From Clostridiales bacterium Firm_14 (GTDB taxonomy: Bacteria > Bacillota > Clostridia > Saccharofermentanales > Saccharofermentanaceae): DNA of 64,000 bases. A program made the translations under genes and the position numbers. Positions 41,750 to 51,900 of this stretch are shown here, piece by piece. Every line of letters begins with the position of its first letter. The stretch's first letter is position 1. The DNA is taken from contig LVAT01000015.1 in the NCBI GenBank assembly GCA_001604135.1, positions 19,093 through 83,092 of the forward strand, in the 5' to 3' direction. Under the pieces are notes generated by a model, which was not told where the DNA came from, ran no database searches, and saw only the letters and a program-made list of their open reading frames with translations.

Positions 41750-42391
41750 TTATTTGTAGACGTAAGTCGTGTATTCGTAAAGACCGTAATCGTTTCTGAT
41801 TATGTATCTGCGAGTAAGGTCACGGGTCAGGAAACTGCTGAGCTCGCTTAAGGGGAGATGAAAAAGATCGTCCCTTTCCCAGTCAACATCCTTGGACATA
41901 ACGTTGAAGGCGATTCCCTTTTCGCATAATTCATAAGCCTTTTTGATGAAGGCTTCGAAATATTCCTTCATGTCTTCGTATGAGAGATTGCATTTCTCGG
42001 TGAAAAGGCCGTTCATGATTATGTAGTCGGGCTTTCTGCCAAGCAAAGAAATATCATCCTTAAGAATGTCCAATCTGACAAATGACACCTCTGGGAATTT
42101 GCTCCTGCATTCATTTACGAATACTTCGGAAATGTCTGCACCGGAATAATCGTGAGGGAACCCGGTACTCTTCATGTATTCATACATGTGCCCAAGTCCG
42201 CAGCCCAGATCCAGAATTCCGTAACGGGCATTAGCATCTGCATTGTCGTCAAAGCGTATGACATCAAGCATGATCTTATAGCGCTTCAGTGCATCAGGCC
42301 TGTTGGGCCAGTCAACGCCCTTACAGTTATTGCCATGAGTACTGAAACAGTCTTCATAATGCTTTACGATGTCGAGATATCCGCCGCCCAT
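41750..42391 (-). CDS. Class I SAM-dependent methyltransferase (polysaccharide cluster)
   Basis: The 213-residue protein has methyltransferase motif I ILDLGCGLGHMYEYM near residue 60 and YSGADISEVFVNECR near 82. Its start at 42391 is followed by a GGGYLDI stretch; the ribosome site GGAGGCAGCAG lies just upstream on the minus strand. The WbqC gene follows 6 bp later. O- or N-methylation of a surface sugar is the likely job given the neighbours, but no acceptor can be named. Confidence 0.83.
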   Translation of the reverse strand: MGGGYLDIVKHYEDCFSTHGNNCKGVDWPNRPDALKRYKIMLDVIRFDDNADANARYGILDLGCGLGHMYEYMKSTGFPHDYSGADISEVFVNECRSKFPEVSFVRLDILKDDISLLGRKPDYIIMNGLFTEKCNLSYEDMKEYFEAFIKKAYELCEKGIAFNVMSKDVDWERDDLFHLPLSELSSFLTRDLTRRYIIRNDYGLYEYTTYVYK

Positions 42392-42416
42392 CTGCTGCCT
42401 CCGTGTCGATTCCTTA

Positions 42417-42425
42417 TGATATAAT
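42417..42425 (+). promoter_or_regulatory. Extended -10 promoter for the second GT2 gene
   Basis: TGA-TATAAT at 42417-42425, about 55 bp before ATG 42480. Confidence 0.5.
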
Positions 42426-42479
42426 ACAACAACGGAATGAAGTAAAGGGATCGGATCGTTTTAAGGCCGGAACACAACA

Positions 42480-43427
42480 ATGGATGAAATAGCTGTCAGC
42501 ATTATCTGTGTCACTTATTGCCACGAGAAATATCTGCGCAAGGCACTGGATAGTTTTCTTTCTCAAAAGACGGATTTCAAGTTTGAAATACTTGTCCATG
42601 ATGACGCTTCCGGCGATGAGACTCCCAACATCATGAGGGAATACGAACATAAATATCCTGACATCGTAAGGGCGGTCTATCAGAAAGAAAATCTCTATTC
42701 CAAGGGCGTAAGGATAACTGACGAGATACTGCTGCCGATGGTGCGCGGAAAATACATGGCATTCTGCGAAGGCGACGACTATTGGTGTGATGATAACAAA
42801 CTACAGAAGCAGGTCGATTTCCTTGAGTCTCACCCTGAATACACAGTTTGTGTGCATAACACGCGGGATATTTATCTGAAGTCCGGTAAAAGCAAGATCC
42901 CTTTCGGTGACAAAGAAAAAGACCTGACGCTTGAAGATGTCATTATGCGTGGTTCCCAGTCTTTTCATTACTCGTCCCAGCTCGTAAGAACTGACTTTTA
43001 TAAAAGACTTCCTGAGTTTGCCACTCTGGCCGGCATGGTCGAAGATTATCCGGATTCGGTCTATTATGTGCTTGACGGCAAGGTTTTCTATATGCCGGAG
43101 ATAATGTCTGTTCATATTATCGGCACAGAGACATCGTGGACCAGGACCATACTCCCTTTCCATGAGACCAGAGCACAGTTCTATAGAGATATCATAAACA
43201 TGCTGAAGGCAGCCAATGAGTATTCACATCATAAATACGACAATCTCTTTGCTGAGGCCATAGGATTCAATGAATATAATCTCCTGCAGGCCAGGCAGGA
43301 CTATAAGAGCCTCGTCAAAGTTAAGAAATACTATAATCGAGAGATCTTCATTGTAAGAGTGATCTACAAGTTGTTCTCATGGTTCCCGTTCCTGATAAAG
43401 ATCAGCAATTTCATAAGAGAGAGATAA
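42480..43427 (+). CDS. Glycosyltransferase family 2
   Basis: The protein has 315 residues with SIICVTYCHEKYLRKALDSFL at the start, LVHDDASGDETP near residue 38 (nucleotide-sugar binding), and FCEGDDYWCDDNKLQKQVDFL near 95 (acid motif and acceptor loop), typical of the capsular-type GT2 group. It starts a plus-strand operon with the flippase, aminotransferase and acyltransferase genes. The ribosome site before ATG 42480 is weak (TAAGGCCGG). Confidence 0.88.
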   Translation: MDEIAVSIICVTYCHEKYLRKALDSFLSQKTDFKFEILVHDDASGDETPNIMREYEHKYPDIVRAVYQKENLYSKGVRITDEILLPMVRGKYMAFCEGDDYWCDDNKLQKQVDFLESHPEYTVCVHNTRDIYLKSGKSKIPFGDKEKDLTLEDVIMRGSQSFHYSSQLVRTDFYKRLPEFATLAGMVEDYPDSVYYVLDGKVFYMPEIMSVHIIGTETSWTRTILPFHETRAQFYRDIINMLKAANEYSHHKYDNLFAEAIGFNEYNLLQARQDYKSLVKVKKYYNREIFIVRVIYKLFSWFPFLIKISNFIRER

Positions 43428-43432
43428 AGGCA

Positions 43433-44884
43433 ATGGACAAGAGCCACAGAGGAAGCACATTATCGAACCTTATCTGGCGGTTTCTCGAACGATTCGGCGC
43501 CCAGCTGGTCACGTTTGTGCTGTCCATTGTTCTGGCAAGGATCTTAGACCCGGAGCTCTTCGGCAAGGTCGCTCTGATAACGGTTTTCATTACGATCCTT
43601 CAGGTCATTGCCGACAGCGGCCTTGGCAGTGCCCTGATCCAGAAAAAAGATGCCGATGATCTGGATTTTTCCAGTGTGTTCATATTCAATCTCGTGTTCA
43701 GCGTCGTGGCATTCACGGTTATGTTTTTCGCTGCGCCCGTATTGGATCTGATATTTGACATGGGCGACATCGTATGGCCCGTAAGAGTGCTTAGCGTCGT
43801 CCTGATATTGTCAGGAATCAAGAACGTCCAGATCGCCCATATATCCAGGCAAATGAAGTTTAAGCTGTTTTTCTTCTCAACACTGGGAGGAACGATAGTT
43901 TCAGCTGCAGTCGGCATCATGCTGGCGCTGAACGGATACGGCATCTGGGCACTGGTCCTTCAGATGGTCGTAAACAACGGCATCGACATGATCATCTTAT
44001 GGATATTGTCCGGCTTCAGGCCGAAGATCAGGTTCGACTTCGGAAGGCTTAAGGTACTCTATTCATACGGCTGGAAACTTTTGTTGTCGTCGCTTCTGGA
44101 TAATATCTACAACGAGTTCGTAAAGCTTTTCGTAGGGCTTAAGTTTGCTGAGAACAGCCTGGCGTTCTATAACCAGGGCGCAAAGGTCCCTGAGTTCATC
44201 TTCTCGAATTTCAACAGTGCGATGGACGGTGTTCTTTTCCCGTCGCTCGCCAAATCCCAGAGCGACAAAGATACTGTTAAGAGAATGGCCAGGAGATCCT
44301 TAAAGACCGGAATGTACATAATGCTGCCCATCATGACGGGTCTTGCTGTCTGTGCCGGGCCTCTTGTGTCAGTCTTCCTTACCAAAAAGTGGCTTCCTGC
44401 AGTTATATATATGAGGCTGTTCTGCATAGCGTTTGCTTTCTATCCCATTCATACGGCCAACCTCAATGTCATGAAAGCATTGGGCAGAAGTGAACTGGTA
44501 CTTGTTCTCGAACTGATAAAGAAGGGGATTGGCATAGCGCTCCTTATCATCACCCTCATGATCTCTCCCGTGGCTGTCGCTGCGAGCGCTGTCATCGACT
44601 CGGTATTATGCATATTCGTTAATGCATGCCCCAACAAGAAGAACATTGATTATGGCTTCTTAAGCCAGTTAAGAGACATCATCCCTTATGTTCTGCTTTC
44701 TGCTGCTATGTGCGGAATCGTATATCTTGCAGGACTTATTCCTGTAAGTGACGGCATAAGGCTCCTTATCCAGATACCTGTTGGAATCATCGTCTATATC
44801 GGTTTATCAGAAGTTTTGCATATCGAATGCTACAATTATCTTAAGTCTGCAATCAAGGAGTTGTTTGCGCATGGAAAGAATTAA
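43433..44884 (+). CDS. Polysaccharide flippase (Wzx/MOP superfamily)
   Basis: This 483-residue membrane protein has 12 or more spans, beginning LIWRFLERFGAQLVTFVLSIVLARILDPELFGKVAL, the standard start of lipopolysaccharide-biosynthesis flippases of the MOP superfamily. It would move lipid-linked oligosaccharide units to the outer face. ATG 43433 lies 5 bp after the GT2 stop, with AGATAAAGG as ribosome site; the open frame further upstream overlaps the GT2 gene. The last 14 bp overlap the aminotransferase start. Confidence 0.9.
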   Translation: MDKSHRGSTLSNLIWRFLERFGAQLVTFVLSIVLARILDPELFGKVALITVFITILQVIADSGLGSALIQKKDADDLDFSSVFIFNLVFSVVAFTVMFFAAPVLDLIFDMGDIVWPVRVLSVVLILSGIKNVQIAHISRQMKFKLFFFSTLGGTIVSAAVGIMLALNGYGIWALVLQMVVNNGIDMIILWILSGFRPKIRFDFGRLKVLYSYGWKLLLSSLLDNIYNEFVKLFVGLKFAENSLAFYNQGAKVPEFIFSNFNSAMDGVLFPSLAKSQSDKDTVKRMARRSLKTGMYIMLPIMTGLAVCAGPLVSVFLTKKWLPAVIYMRLFCIAFAFYPIHTANLNVMKALGRSELVLVLELIKKGIGIALLIITLMISPVAVAASAVIDSVLCIFVNACPNKKNIDYGFLSQLRDIIPYVLLSAAMCGIVYLAGLIPVSDGIRLLIQIPVGIIVYIGLSEVLHIECYNYLKSAIKELFAHGKN

Positions 44885-45962
44885 GGTCACAAGAGCGGTG
44901 CTGCCTGATCTCGCTGAGTATACTGATGAGATCAGGGAATTGTGGGATTCTCATTGGATCACGAACATGGGCATCAAGCACGACGAATTGCAAAAGCTCC
45001 TCGAAGAATATCTTGAAGTAAAGCATGTGTCGCTTTTATGCAACGGCCATATGGCTTTGGAAAATGCCCTCGAAGCTTTGGAAATCCCTTCGGGCAGCGA
45101 GATCATAACAACTCCGTTTACTTTTGCTTCCACGGTCCATGCTATCGTCAGGAAAGGATATAAACCGGTATTCTGCGATATCAGGACTGAAGATTATACG
45201 ATCGACACAACGAAGCTGGAGACTCTTATCAGCGATAAGACTTCCGCGATCCTTCCTGTTCACGTTTATGGCAATGTTTGTGATGTCGATGCCATTGGTG
45301 AAGTGGCAAAGCGTCACGGGCTTAAGGTCATATACGATGCGGCTCACGCGTTCGGCGTCAGATACAAAGGCCGGAGCGTTTTTGCTTACGGTGATGCTTC
45401 GATTATAAGCTTTCACGCTACAAAGGTATTTAACACCATCGAAGGCGGCGCGGTATGCCATGCAGACGGCGGACTGACGGACAAGCTCTATGAACTGATG
45501 AACTTCGGCATCAGAAGCGAGGAGTCCATCACATCTGTCGGCGGCAATGCTAAGATGAACGAGTTTTGTGCCGCCATGGGCATCTGTAATCTGAGGCACA
45601 TCGATGAAGAGATAGGAAAGCGAAAGGCAGTATATGAGAGATATGTCTCGAATCTGGGCGGCGTTGACGGAATAACGCTCAATAAGTACGGTCCTGATAT
45701 AACGCCTAACTATTCGTATTTCCCGGTGCTTTTAGATAACAGAGATCAGGTTTTTGAGCGCCTCGCACAGAGCGGTATTGATGCCAGAAAGTATTTCTAT
45801 CCGATTGCAAGCGAATATGAGTGCTATAAGGATTCATTTGATTCTTCGAAAACTCCGGTCGCTCTTGATGTGAGCCGGAAAATCCTGACGCTCCCGATGT
45901 ATGGGGACCTTTCCCCGGAAGACGTTGACAGGATATGCGGAATAGTATCAGGGGAGGCTTAG
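44871..45962 (+). CDS. DegT/DnrJ/EryC1/StrS family sugar aminotransferase
   Basis: This is a 363-residue PLP enzyme that transfers an amino group to a nucleotide-linked keto sugar. The family core TTPFTFASTVHAIVRKGYKPVFCDI is near residues 81-105, the aspartate motif YDAAHAFG near 162, and the PLP lysine is in SFHATKVFNTIEGG near 185. GIRSEE and a QAAMG-equivalent NEFCAAMG follow. The start at ATG 44871 lies inside the flippase gene and has AAGGAG upstream. It implies an amino sugar in the surface polymer, which fits WbqC and the methyltransferase nearby. Confidence 0.92.
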   Translation: MERIKVTRAVLPDLAEYTDEIRELWDSHWITNMGIKHDELQKLLEEYLEVKHVSLLCNGHMALENALEALEIPSGSEIITTPFTFASTVHAIVRKGYKPVFCDIRTEDYTIDTTKLETLISDKTSAILPVHVYGNVCDVDAIGEVAKRHGLKVIYDAAHAFGVRYKGRSVFAYGDASIISFHATKVFNTIEGGAVCHADGGLTDKLYELMNFGIRSEESITSVGGNAKMNEFCAAMGICNLRHIDEEIGKRKAVYERYVSNLGGVDGITLNKYGPDITPNYSYFPVLLDNRDQVFERLAQSGIDARKYFYPIASEYECYKDSFDSSKTPVALDVSRKILTLPMYGDLSPEDVDRICGIVSGEA

Positions 45963-45970
45963 GCACGGGT

Positions 45971-46834
45971 ATGTTCGATCCCAAAACAAACCGTTATCCG
46001 TATCCTTTAGAGACTGACCGTCACTACCTTGAGATCCATAAGGACAGAGGTTTTGTTTTCGATGCGGATTATCCCTATATCGATAAGAGCGGATGGTTCA
46101 GATTCAAGCAGAACATGACACGCATCTTCCTTAATGTGATCGTGTTTCCCGTAGCAACGGTCCGACTTGGACTTAAGATCGAGGGCAGGGAGAACCTGAA
46201 AAAATACAAGGACGTGCTTGACGGCGGAGTGGTCTCTGTCTGCAATCACGTTCATATGTGGGATTACATCGGAGTAATGAAGGGGATCCGTCCCAGGCGG
46301 TCGGGTCTTCTCGCATGGGCTCCTAACATTAACGGTGAGAACGGAACTCTCATCCGTATGGTCGGAGGAATTCCAATCCCCGAGAACACCGTGGCAGGGC
46401 AGAAAGCTTTCCTAAAGGCTGTCGGAGGACTTCTGAAAGAGCACGGCTGGCTCCACATTTACGCCGAAGGCAGCATGTGGGAATACTATAGGCCGATAAG
46501 ACCTTTTAAGCGCGGTGCTTCGCTTATCGCAGTAAGCAACGGCAAGCCGATAATTCCTCTGGGGTACTCGTACCGTGAGCCCGGCTGGATCAGAAAGCAT
46601 ATCTTCGGACAGATTGCGTGCTTTACTCTCCATATCGGAGAGCCGTTATTCCCGGACAAGGCATTGAAGCCGAAAGAACGCGAGAAAGACCTTACGATAC
46701 GTGCAAACAAAGCAGTCTGCGCTCTTGTTGGGATCGATCCGGATAAGAATATTTACGAGCCTGAATTCAACGATTCAAAGCGTATCGATTACTATACGAC
46801 CGAATACGGCGTCGGATATAAGGGTTCGTGGTAA
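45971..46834 (+). CDS. PlsC-like acyltransferase
   Basis: The 287-residue protein has the 1-acylglycerol-3-phosphate acyltransferase signature HX4D in CNHVHMWDY near residue 85 and the second block IYAEGSMWEYYRPIRPFKRGA near 158-178. A hydrophobic stretch near 44-62 may anchor it. It is longer than a plain PlsC at both ends. Start ATG 45971 is nine bases after the aminotransferase stop; a GGGGAGG lies at a slightly long distance. It may acylate phospholipids or a sugar of the cluster's polymer. Confidence 0.85.
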   Translation: MFDPKTNRYPYPLETDRHYLEIHKDRGFVFDADYPYIDKSGWFRFKQNMTRIFLNVIVFPVATVRLGLKIEGRENLKKYKDVLDGGVVSVCNHVHMWDYIGVMKGIRPRRSGLLAWAPNINGENGTLIRMVGGIPIPENTVAGQKAFLKAVGGLLKEHGWLHIYAEGSMWEYYRPIRPFKRGASLIAVSNGKPIIPLGYSYREPGWIRKHIFGQIACFTLHIGEPLFPDKALKPKEREKDLTIRANKAVCALVGIDPDKNIYEPEFNDSKRIDYYTTEYGVGYKGSW

Positions 46835-46843
46835 GGATGCAAA

Positions 46844-47476
46844 ATGAAATACAATATCACGCACATCAAGGGCGGAACGGATAACTGTTATTTGATATCA
46901 GATGGAAAGAATGCCATTCTTTTCGATACTGCCAGCGGCGAAAATCTTCAGCAGGTGACAGACGAATGCAGCAAGTACGACATGAAGCTGATCGTTTTGT
47001 CCCATCCGCATTTCGATCACGCCGAGAATGCCGATGCATTATCGAAGAAGTTCAATATTCCGGTAGCTTATAATGAGGCTGACGACGGGATATTTGACGA
47101 TTACAATTCGCAGCCGCTTTATTCATACGGCATTGTAGGTTTTGTGGTGCTTAAGGCATCCCTTAAAGCGCTGAGCAAGACTAAGGTCACGCGTCCCGAG
47201 AACCGCTTCTTCGTTAAGGAGGGTGATACTCTCGCTGATTATGGATTCCCTGACATCAAGGTTGTTGAATTGCCGGGACATTCCATGGGTTCTATAGGCC
47301 TTCTGGTAGCTGATGACGCGCTCATGGCAGGAGATGCTCTCGATAACTGGATTAAGCCCGGAATGGCGCATCTTTATACTGATCTCGAAGCAGAGAAGAA
47401 GACCGTGGAAAAGATACGTTCATTAGGAAAACGCACTTATTACTACGGCCACGGCAAGCCTACTGACAGGTTCTGA
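46844..47476 (+). CDS. MBL-fold metallo-hydrolase
   Basis: The 210-residue protein has the metal-binding motif SHPHFDH (HxHxDH) near residues 52-58, a further ligand in LPGHSMGSIG near 144 and an Asp in MAGDAL near 163. This is the glyoxalase-II-like branch of the metallo-beta-lactamase fold. The last residues contain YYGHGKPT, the typical final histidine motif. It follows the acyltransferase after 9 bp. Substrate unknown. Confidence 0.9.
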   Translation: MKYNITHIKGGTDNCYLISDGKNAILFDTASGENLQQVTDECSKYDMKLIVLSHPHFDHAENADALSKKFNIPVAYNEADDGIFDDYNSQPLYSYGIVGFVVLKASLKALSKTKVTRPENRFFVKEGDTLADYGFPDIKVVELPGHSMGSIGLLVADDALMAGDALDNWIKPGMAHLYTDLEAEKKTVEKIRSLGKRTYYYGHGKPTDRF

Positions 47477-47560
47477 GGCTGACGCAACAACGCGTTTCTT
47501 GTTTTCGGAGATGGCCATGGACATAATGGAGCTATCAAGCAAAGCAAAGGAGATGAACAT

Positions 47561-48004
47561 ATGGATACCAAAGATGTTTTGAAGAAAATACGTGAAGAAA
47601 ACAATCTCACACAGGACCAGTTCGCAGAAAGAGTCCTGGTTACGAGACAGGCAGTAAGCCGTTGGGAGACAGGTGAGACACAGCCCAATACTGAGACTCT
47701 TAAGATACTCTCGAGAGAATTCAACGTGTCGATCAACACATTGCTGGGAAGCCCCAGACAGCTTTATTGCCAGTGCTGCGGAATGCCTCTTACGGAAGAC
47801 CTCAATATCAGCAGGGAACCTAACGGTGATTTCAACGAAGACTACTGCAAGTGGTGCTATACGGAAGGCAATTTCGTATATGAGACCAAGGACGATCTTC
47901 TCGATTTCCTGATCGATCACATGCCGAATCCCGAGAACCTTTCCGACAGTGACAGACGCGCCCAGTACGACGGCTGGCTCTCAGAACTCAAACACTGGAA
48001 GTAA
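47561..48004 (+). CDS. XRE-family regulator with C-terminal zinc-ribbon domain
   Basis: This 147-residue protein has a helix-turn-helix domain at about residues 7-60 (LTQDQFAERVLVTRQAVSRWETGE) and a cysteine-rich module, CQCCGMPL near 70 with YCKWCYTEG near 93, of the putative zinc-ribbon kind seen as a separate small protein in many Firmicutes. The C-terminal part ends ELKHWK. The start follows CAAAGGAGATGAAC. The fusion suggests a redox- or metal-responsive repressor; targets unknown. Confidence 0.87.
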   Translation: MDTKDVLKKIREENNLTQDQFAERVLVTRQAVSRWETGETQPNTETLKILSREFNVSINTLLGSPRQLYCQCCGMPLTEDLNISREPNGDFNEDYCKWCYTEGNFVYETKDDLLDFLIDHMPNPENLSDSDRRAQYDGWLSELKHWK

Positions 48005-48041
48005 TATAGGGTTAATAGCGGATAGCAACGCATCTCCTCTC

Positions 48042-48050
48042 TGATATAAT
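48042..48050 (+). promoter_or_regulatory. Extended -10 promoter of the ProC-like gene
   Basis: TGA-TATAAT at 48042-48050, 31 bp before ATG 48082. Confidence 0.6.
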
Positions 48051-48081
48051 GTTTTGAAATCAGTAGAGGAGATGCTTTTTT

Positions 48082-48879
48082 ATGCGTGTTGGAATTATCG
48101 GTTACGGAAGCATGGGCAAGATGCTGCTCTGGAAGTTTTCCGAAGCAGGAAATATCGGTAAACAGGACCTTCTGGTATCAAACAGGACTGTCTCTAAGCT
48201 TGAAGAAGCAAAGGATATCGCCAAGGTTGTAAGCAGTAAGGAATTAGCATCATCTTCCGATATCGTGTTTGTCTGTGTGCGGCCGGTCGATCTTAAAGCT
48301 GTGCTTGAAGAGATAAGGGATTCCATTAATCCAGAAGCGCTCCTTGTTTCCCTGAACGGCAGCGTCTCATTTGAGACCATCCGCAAAGTCATTGATATCA
48401 AAACAGCGAAGGTAATTCCGAGTCTTACGGCTGAGATCGGAAGGTCACAGACCCTTGTATGCTTCGATGATAGAGTCAGCGATAAAGCCGCGCTGAAAGG
48501 TCTTTTGAGCTGCATAGGCGACGTTATCGAACTGCCTGAGAACGAGATGGGCATGGGCTCTGAACTCGTAAGCTGCATGCCGGGCTTTATCGCCTCGATT
48601 TTCGATGTTATATGCAAGTCCGCAGAAGGACATACCTCCATTCCAAAGGAGCAGATCGTTCAGATGGTGCTGAGGACCATGAGTGCCACAGGTGATCTCA
48701 TGCTCCGGAAGGACATGTCTTTCGAAGACGTCGTTACCAGAGTCGCGACCAAAGGCGGCATTACCGAAGAAGGAACAAAGGTAGTTTACGAGGGCTTTCC
48801 CAAGACAGCTGATCTTCTTTTCGAGAAGACGCTCGAGAAGAGGCGCTTAACGACCGAGAAAGCAGAAAATAGTTTCTGA
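48082..48879 (+). CDS. ProC/ComER-like NAD(P)-dependent reductase
   Basis: The protein has 265 residues with an N-terminal Rossmann motif GIIGYGSMG (residues 4-12), the NRT...VFVCVRP pattern of pyrroline-5-carboxylate reductases and a C-terminal VATKGGITEEGTKV near residue 226. The last deviates from the ProC signature (usually SPGGTTxxG): Ser-Pro is replaced by Thr-Lys and Thr by Ile. ComER, a ProC homologue linked to competence and sporulation in Bacillus, is an alternative identity. It has its own promoter and no proA or proB neighbour, so proline synthesis is not supported by context. Confidence 0.8.
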   Translation: MRVGIIGYGSMGKMLLWKFSEAGNIGKQDLLVSNRTVSKLEEAKDIAKVVSSKELASSSDIVFVCVRPVDLKAVLEEIRDSINPEALLVSLNGSVSFETIRKVIDIKTAKVIPSLTAEIGRSQTLVCFDDRVSDKAALKGLLSCIGDVIELPENEMGMGSELVSCMPGFIASIFDVICKSAEGHTSIPKEQIVQMVLRTMSATGDLMLRKDMSFEDVVTRVATKGGITEEGTKVVYEGFPKTADLLFEKTLEKRRLTTEKAENSF

Positions 48880-48987
48880 AAAGCTTATGAAAAAACGGGG
48901 GCTAAACGGTAAACTGTCCCATTAATCGCTTTGAATTTGCCTCATAAAACCGTAAAATTAGAGCATAAAAGTTTTTGAGGTATCTGC

Positions 48988-51900
48988 ATGATCAGGTTTA
49001 AGACTTATAGTGTTATAAGGCCGGTCTCCCGTGAAGTCATAGAGGACGCGTTCACGGACCTTAACGGCAGGGACATAATCTTTGTCGCGCCTGAATTTGC
49101 CAAGGCACAGATCGAGCGTGAAGTCCTGGGATACAAAGAGAGCAGGTCTAGGGGCGAAGGCTCCATCAATACCGGTGACAGGATTCTTACTTTGTCTTCT
49201 TCACTGGTATCTGGCGATGTAATCAGCTTCAGGAAGCTTGCCGGCAACATCTTAGACGATCTCGGTACCAATTATGTGGCTGAGGGCGGAGAGATCATGC
49301 TCCGCAATGCGATCTATAACATCCTGTCAAACAACAAATCCAGGCTAAAGGCATTCAGCACTCTTTCTTCGAGGATAGACTACATCAACATGATGATCGC
49401 TCTTCTCGGCGACTTCTCCAGATACGGCGTCGGGATCGAAGACATTGATGAAGCGATCAAGGCTGTTGATAATTCCTCTTCAAATGTTGCTTTCGTCAAC
49501 AAGCTTAAGGATCTTCACCTGATCATGAGCGAGCTTGACAGGATGAACATTAAGTACAGCCTGAACCTTTTAAGAGAGCCCATAGCGCTTGCCTGTGACA
49601 AACTTTCGTCCGTAACACCGGGGAAGCTTTCCGCCAGGAGAGCGAGCGGGCTTGCGGCACTTTTAAAGTCCAGGATCGTCTTCATCGGATTCGGAGCTAC
49701 CCGTATGCTTACTCCCAAGGAGATAAGGCTCGTGTCGGCTCTGTCCGATCTTGGCTGCGATATTGAGTTTAATGTTATCGGCGGAGACAGCAGTACGGAA
49801 TTCTCTTCAGTCTATAAGACGGGTGAAGAGTTCGCGTCAATGCTTGAAGGACTCGGTGCGGCGGGAAGCGGTCTCGGCATCAGGGACAGCGCTGACGTAT
49901 TAAGCCTTATAGTTAAGGGCTTTGCGTCTGATAAAGCACCGGAAGGCCTTGACGGTGAGGGCAAAGTCCGTCTGGCAGAACTTGCCGGCATCGATGACAG
50001 AGTCGGATATATCTTCAACGAGATAATCGACCTTACCAGGAATCAGGGCTACAGGTATCGCGACATCAGGATAGTGTGCTGCAACGAGGACATCACGGCG
50101 AGGATGAGGAGCACGGCAGAGCTTTACGGCCTTGATGTATTTATCGACCGTAAGATCGCTTTGGGCGGCACTGTGGTTCCGTATATGATGCAGATATTAT
50201 TGGAGCTCCCTAGAGCCGGTTACACATTAGAGCTGATAATGAAGGCGATGCGTTCAGGCATGCTCAGAGTACCGCCTTATATTTCCGACAGCTTTGAGAA
50301 TTATTGCGTAGCAAAGAACATTACTGACAGCCTCAGACTTTTCGATGAGAAGGCATATATCGATGCTGAAGATGACGGTCACAGGAAGAAGCAGAGATTA
50401 TGGATCGTTGAGGGCACCGTTCCCGGTTATGGTGAAGGCTATGTCGACAGCGGCAAGTTTTTCTATGACTATATCGTCAAGAACAAACTGATGCCTTTGA
50501 AAGAAGCCTGCAATACCATCTACGGCGAGAAGACATTATCCGGCAAGGCAAGGAAGAGCCTGGAGTTCTTTGACAGCATGAGAGGCTTCATAGAGCCTTT
50601 GAGAGATGAGTTCATAGCCAGAGGCGATGACGCGGCGGCGGTAGCTCTCGTAAGAGGCTATGACGAACTTATAAGCCTTCTTATGTGCTCGACCCACGAG
50701 ATGAATGATTGTGAGATCTCACAGAAGGATTTCCTCTCCATGATCAGGACAGACATGAGGAACCGCACAGAAGGAACGATCCCTCTTAAGGTCGATTCCA
50801 TCGAGATAACGACTCCTGAACATGCTTTTGTAACGCCCTGCAAGGTGTTGTTCATTGTCGGTGCGCAGAAGGACAACTTCCCTTATGTACGAATGAGAGA
50901 AGGACTTTTAAGCGGTATCGAGCTGAAGGCTTTATCAAGTTCTACCGAGAGCATTGCTCTTCCGGACAAGGCAGAAAGCAAGATGAGGGAAGAATTCATC
51001 ACAGCCTGCCTGCTCTTGGGTTCTGCAACGGACATGCTCTATATGGTCCATGAATACGGTAAGCCCAAGAGCCGTGTTTTCGATTATCTCGAAAGATTTA
51101 CAGACGGGAAATATCACATCGTAAACACATTTAAGAATCCGATTGCAGGAACCCCCGTAAAGTTCAGGCACCACTATGAAGATGCCAGGATTCCTGCAGA
51201 CGTCATGGCAAGACTTATTACTTCAACACGTGAGGACGGCACGAAGGGCAAGGTTATTTATGCAAGCGTATCTTCGATCGAGAGCTTCAGAAACTGTGCA
51301 TTCCAATTCATGATGCAGAAGCAGCTCAGGATCGATGCCAGAGAAGATAACACAAAGGTTCAGAAGAATACATTTGGCTCCCTCATTCACGGTATGTTTG
51401 AGGAAGCATACAGGATATTAAGAGATGACAGTGAGAAAGATCCTGATAAGTTCAAGTCGCTCGCTGAGGAGCTGCTAAATGACGAGCATAACTATGAGCA
51501 GTTCACGGATACCTGCCTTAAACGCGCCGTGATCCCCAGAGCCGAATTCGGTTCTGTCGATGCGGAAGGCAATCCGGTAGATGCGGTTTTCGCAATGGAT
51601 ACTTATGCCAAGTTAAGAAGAATGTTCGGCAAGATGTTCAGGGATGTTCTCACCAATTCATACGATACCGGTTTTGTGCCTGAAGGCATTGAGGAAGAGA
51701 TAGGAAAGAACGATCTTAGCCTCAATATTCCGTATGAAGGCATAGACCTCAAGTTCAACGGATTTATTGACCGTTATGACATAAGAAAAGATGATCAGGG
51801 AAAGGTTCATTTGAGGACCATTGATTATAAGAGCGGTGCTAAGAAAGTTGATTCCGAAGAGCTCCTGAACGGTACGCAGATACAGCTTCCTGCATACTCA

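Noticed and set aside
48082..48879. Confident call as ProC for proline synthesis
   Set aside because: The C-terminal signature deviates, and no proA/proB gene is near, so only a family-level call is given.
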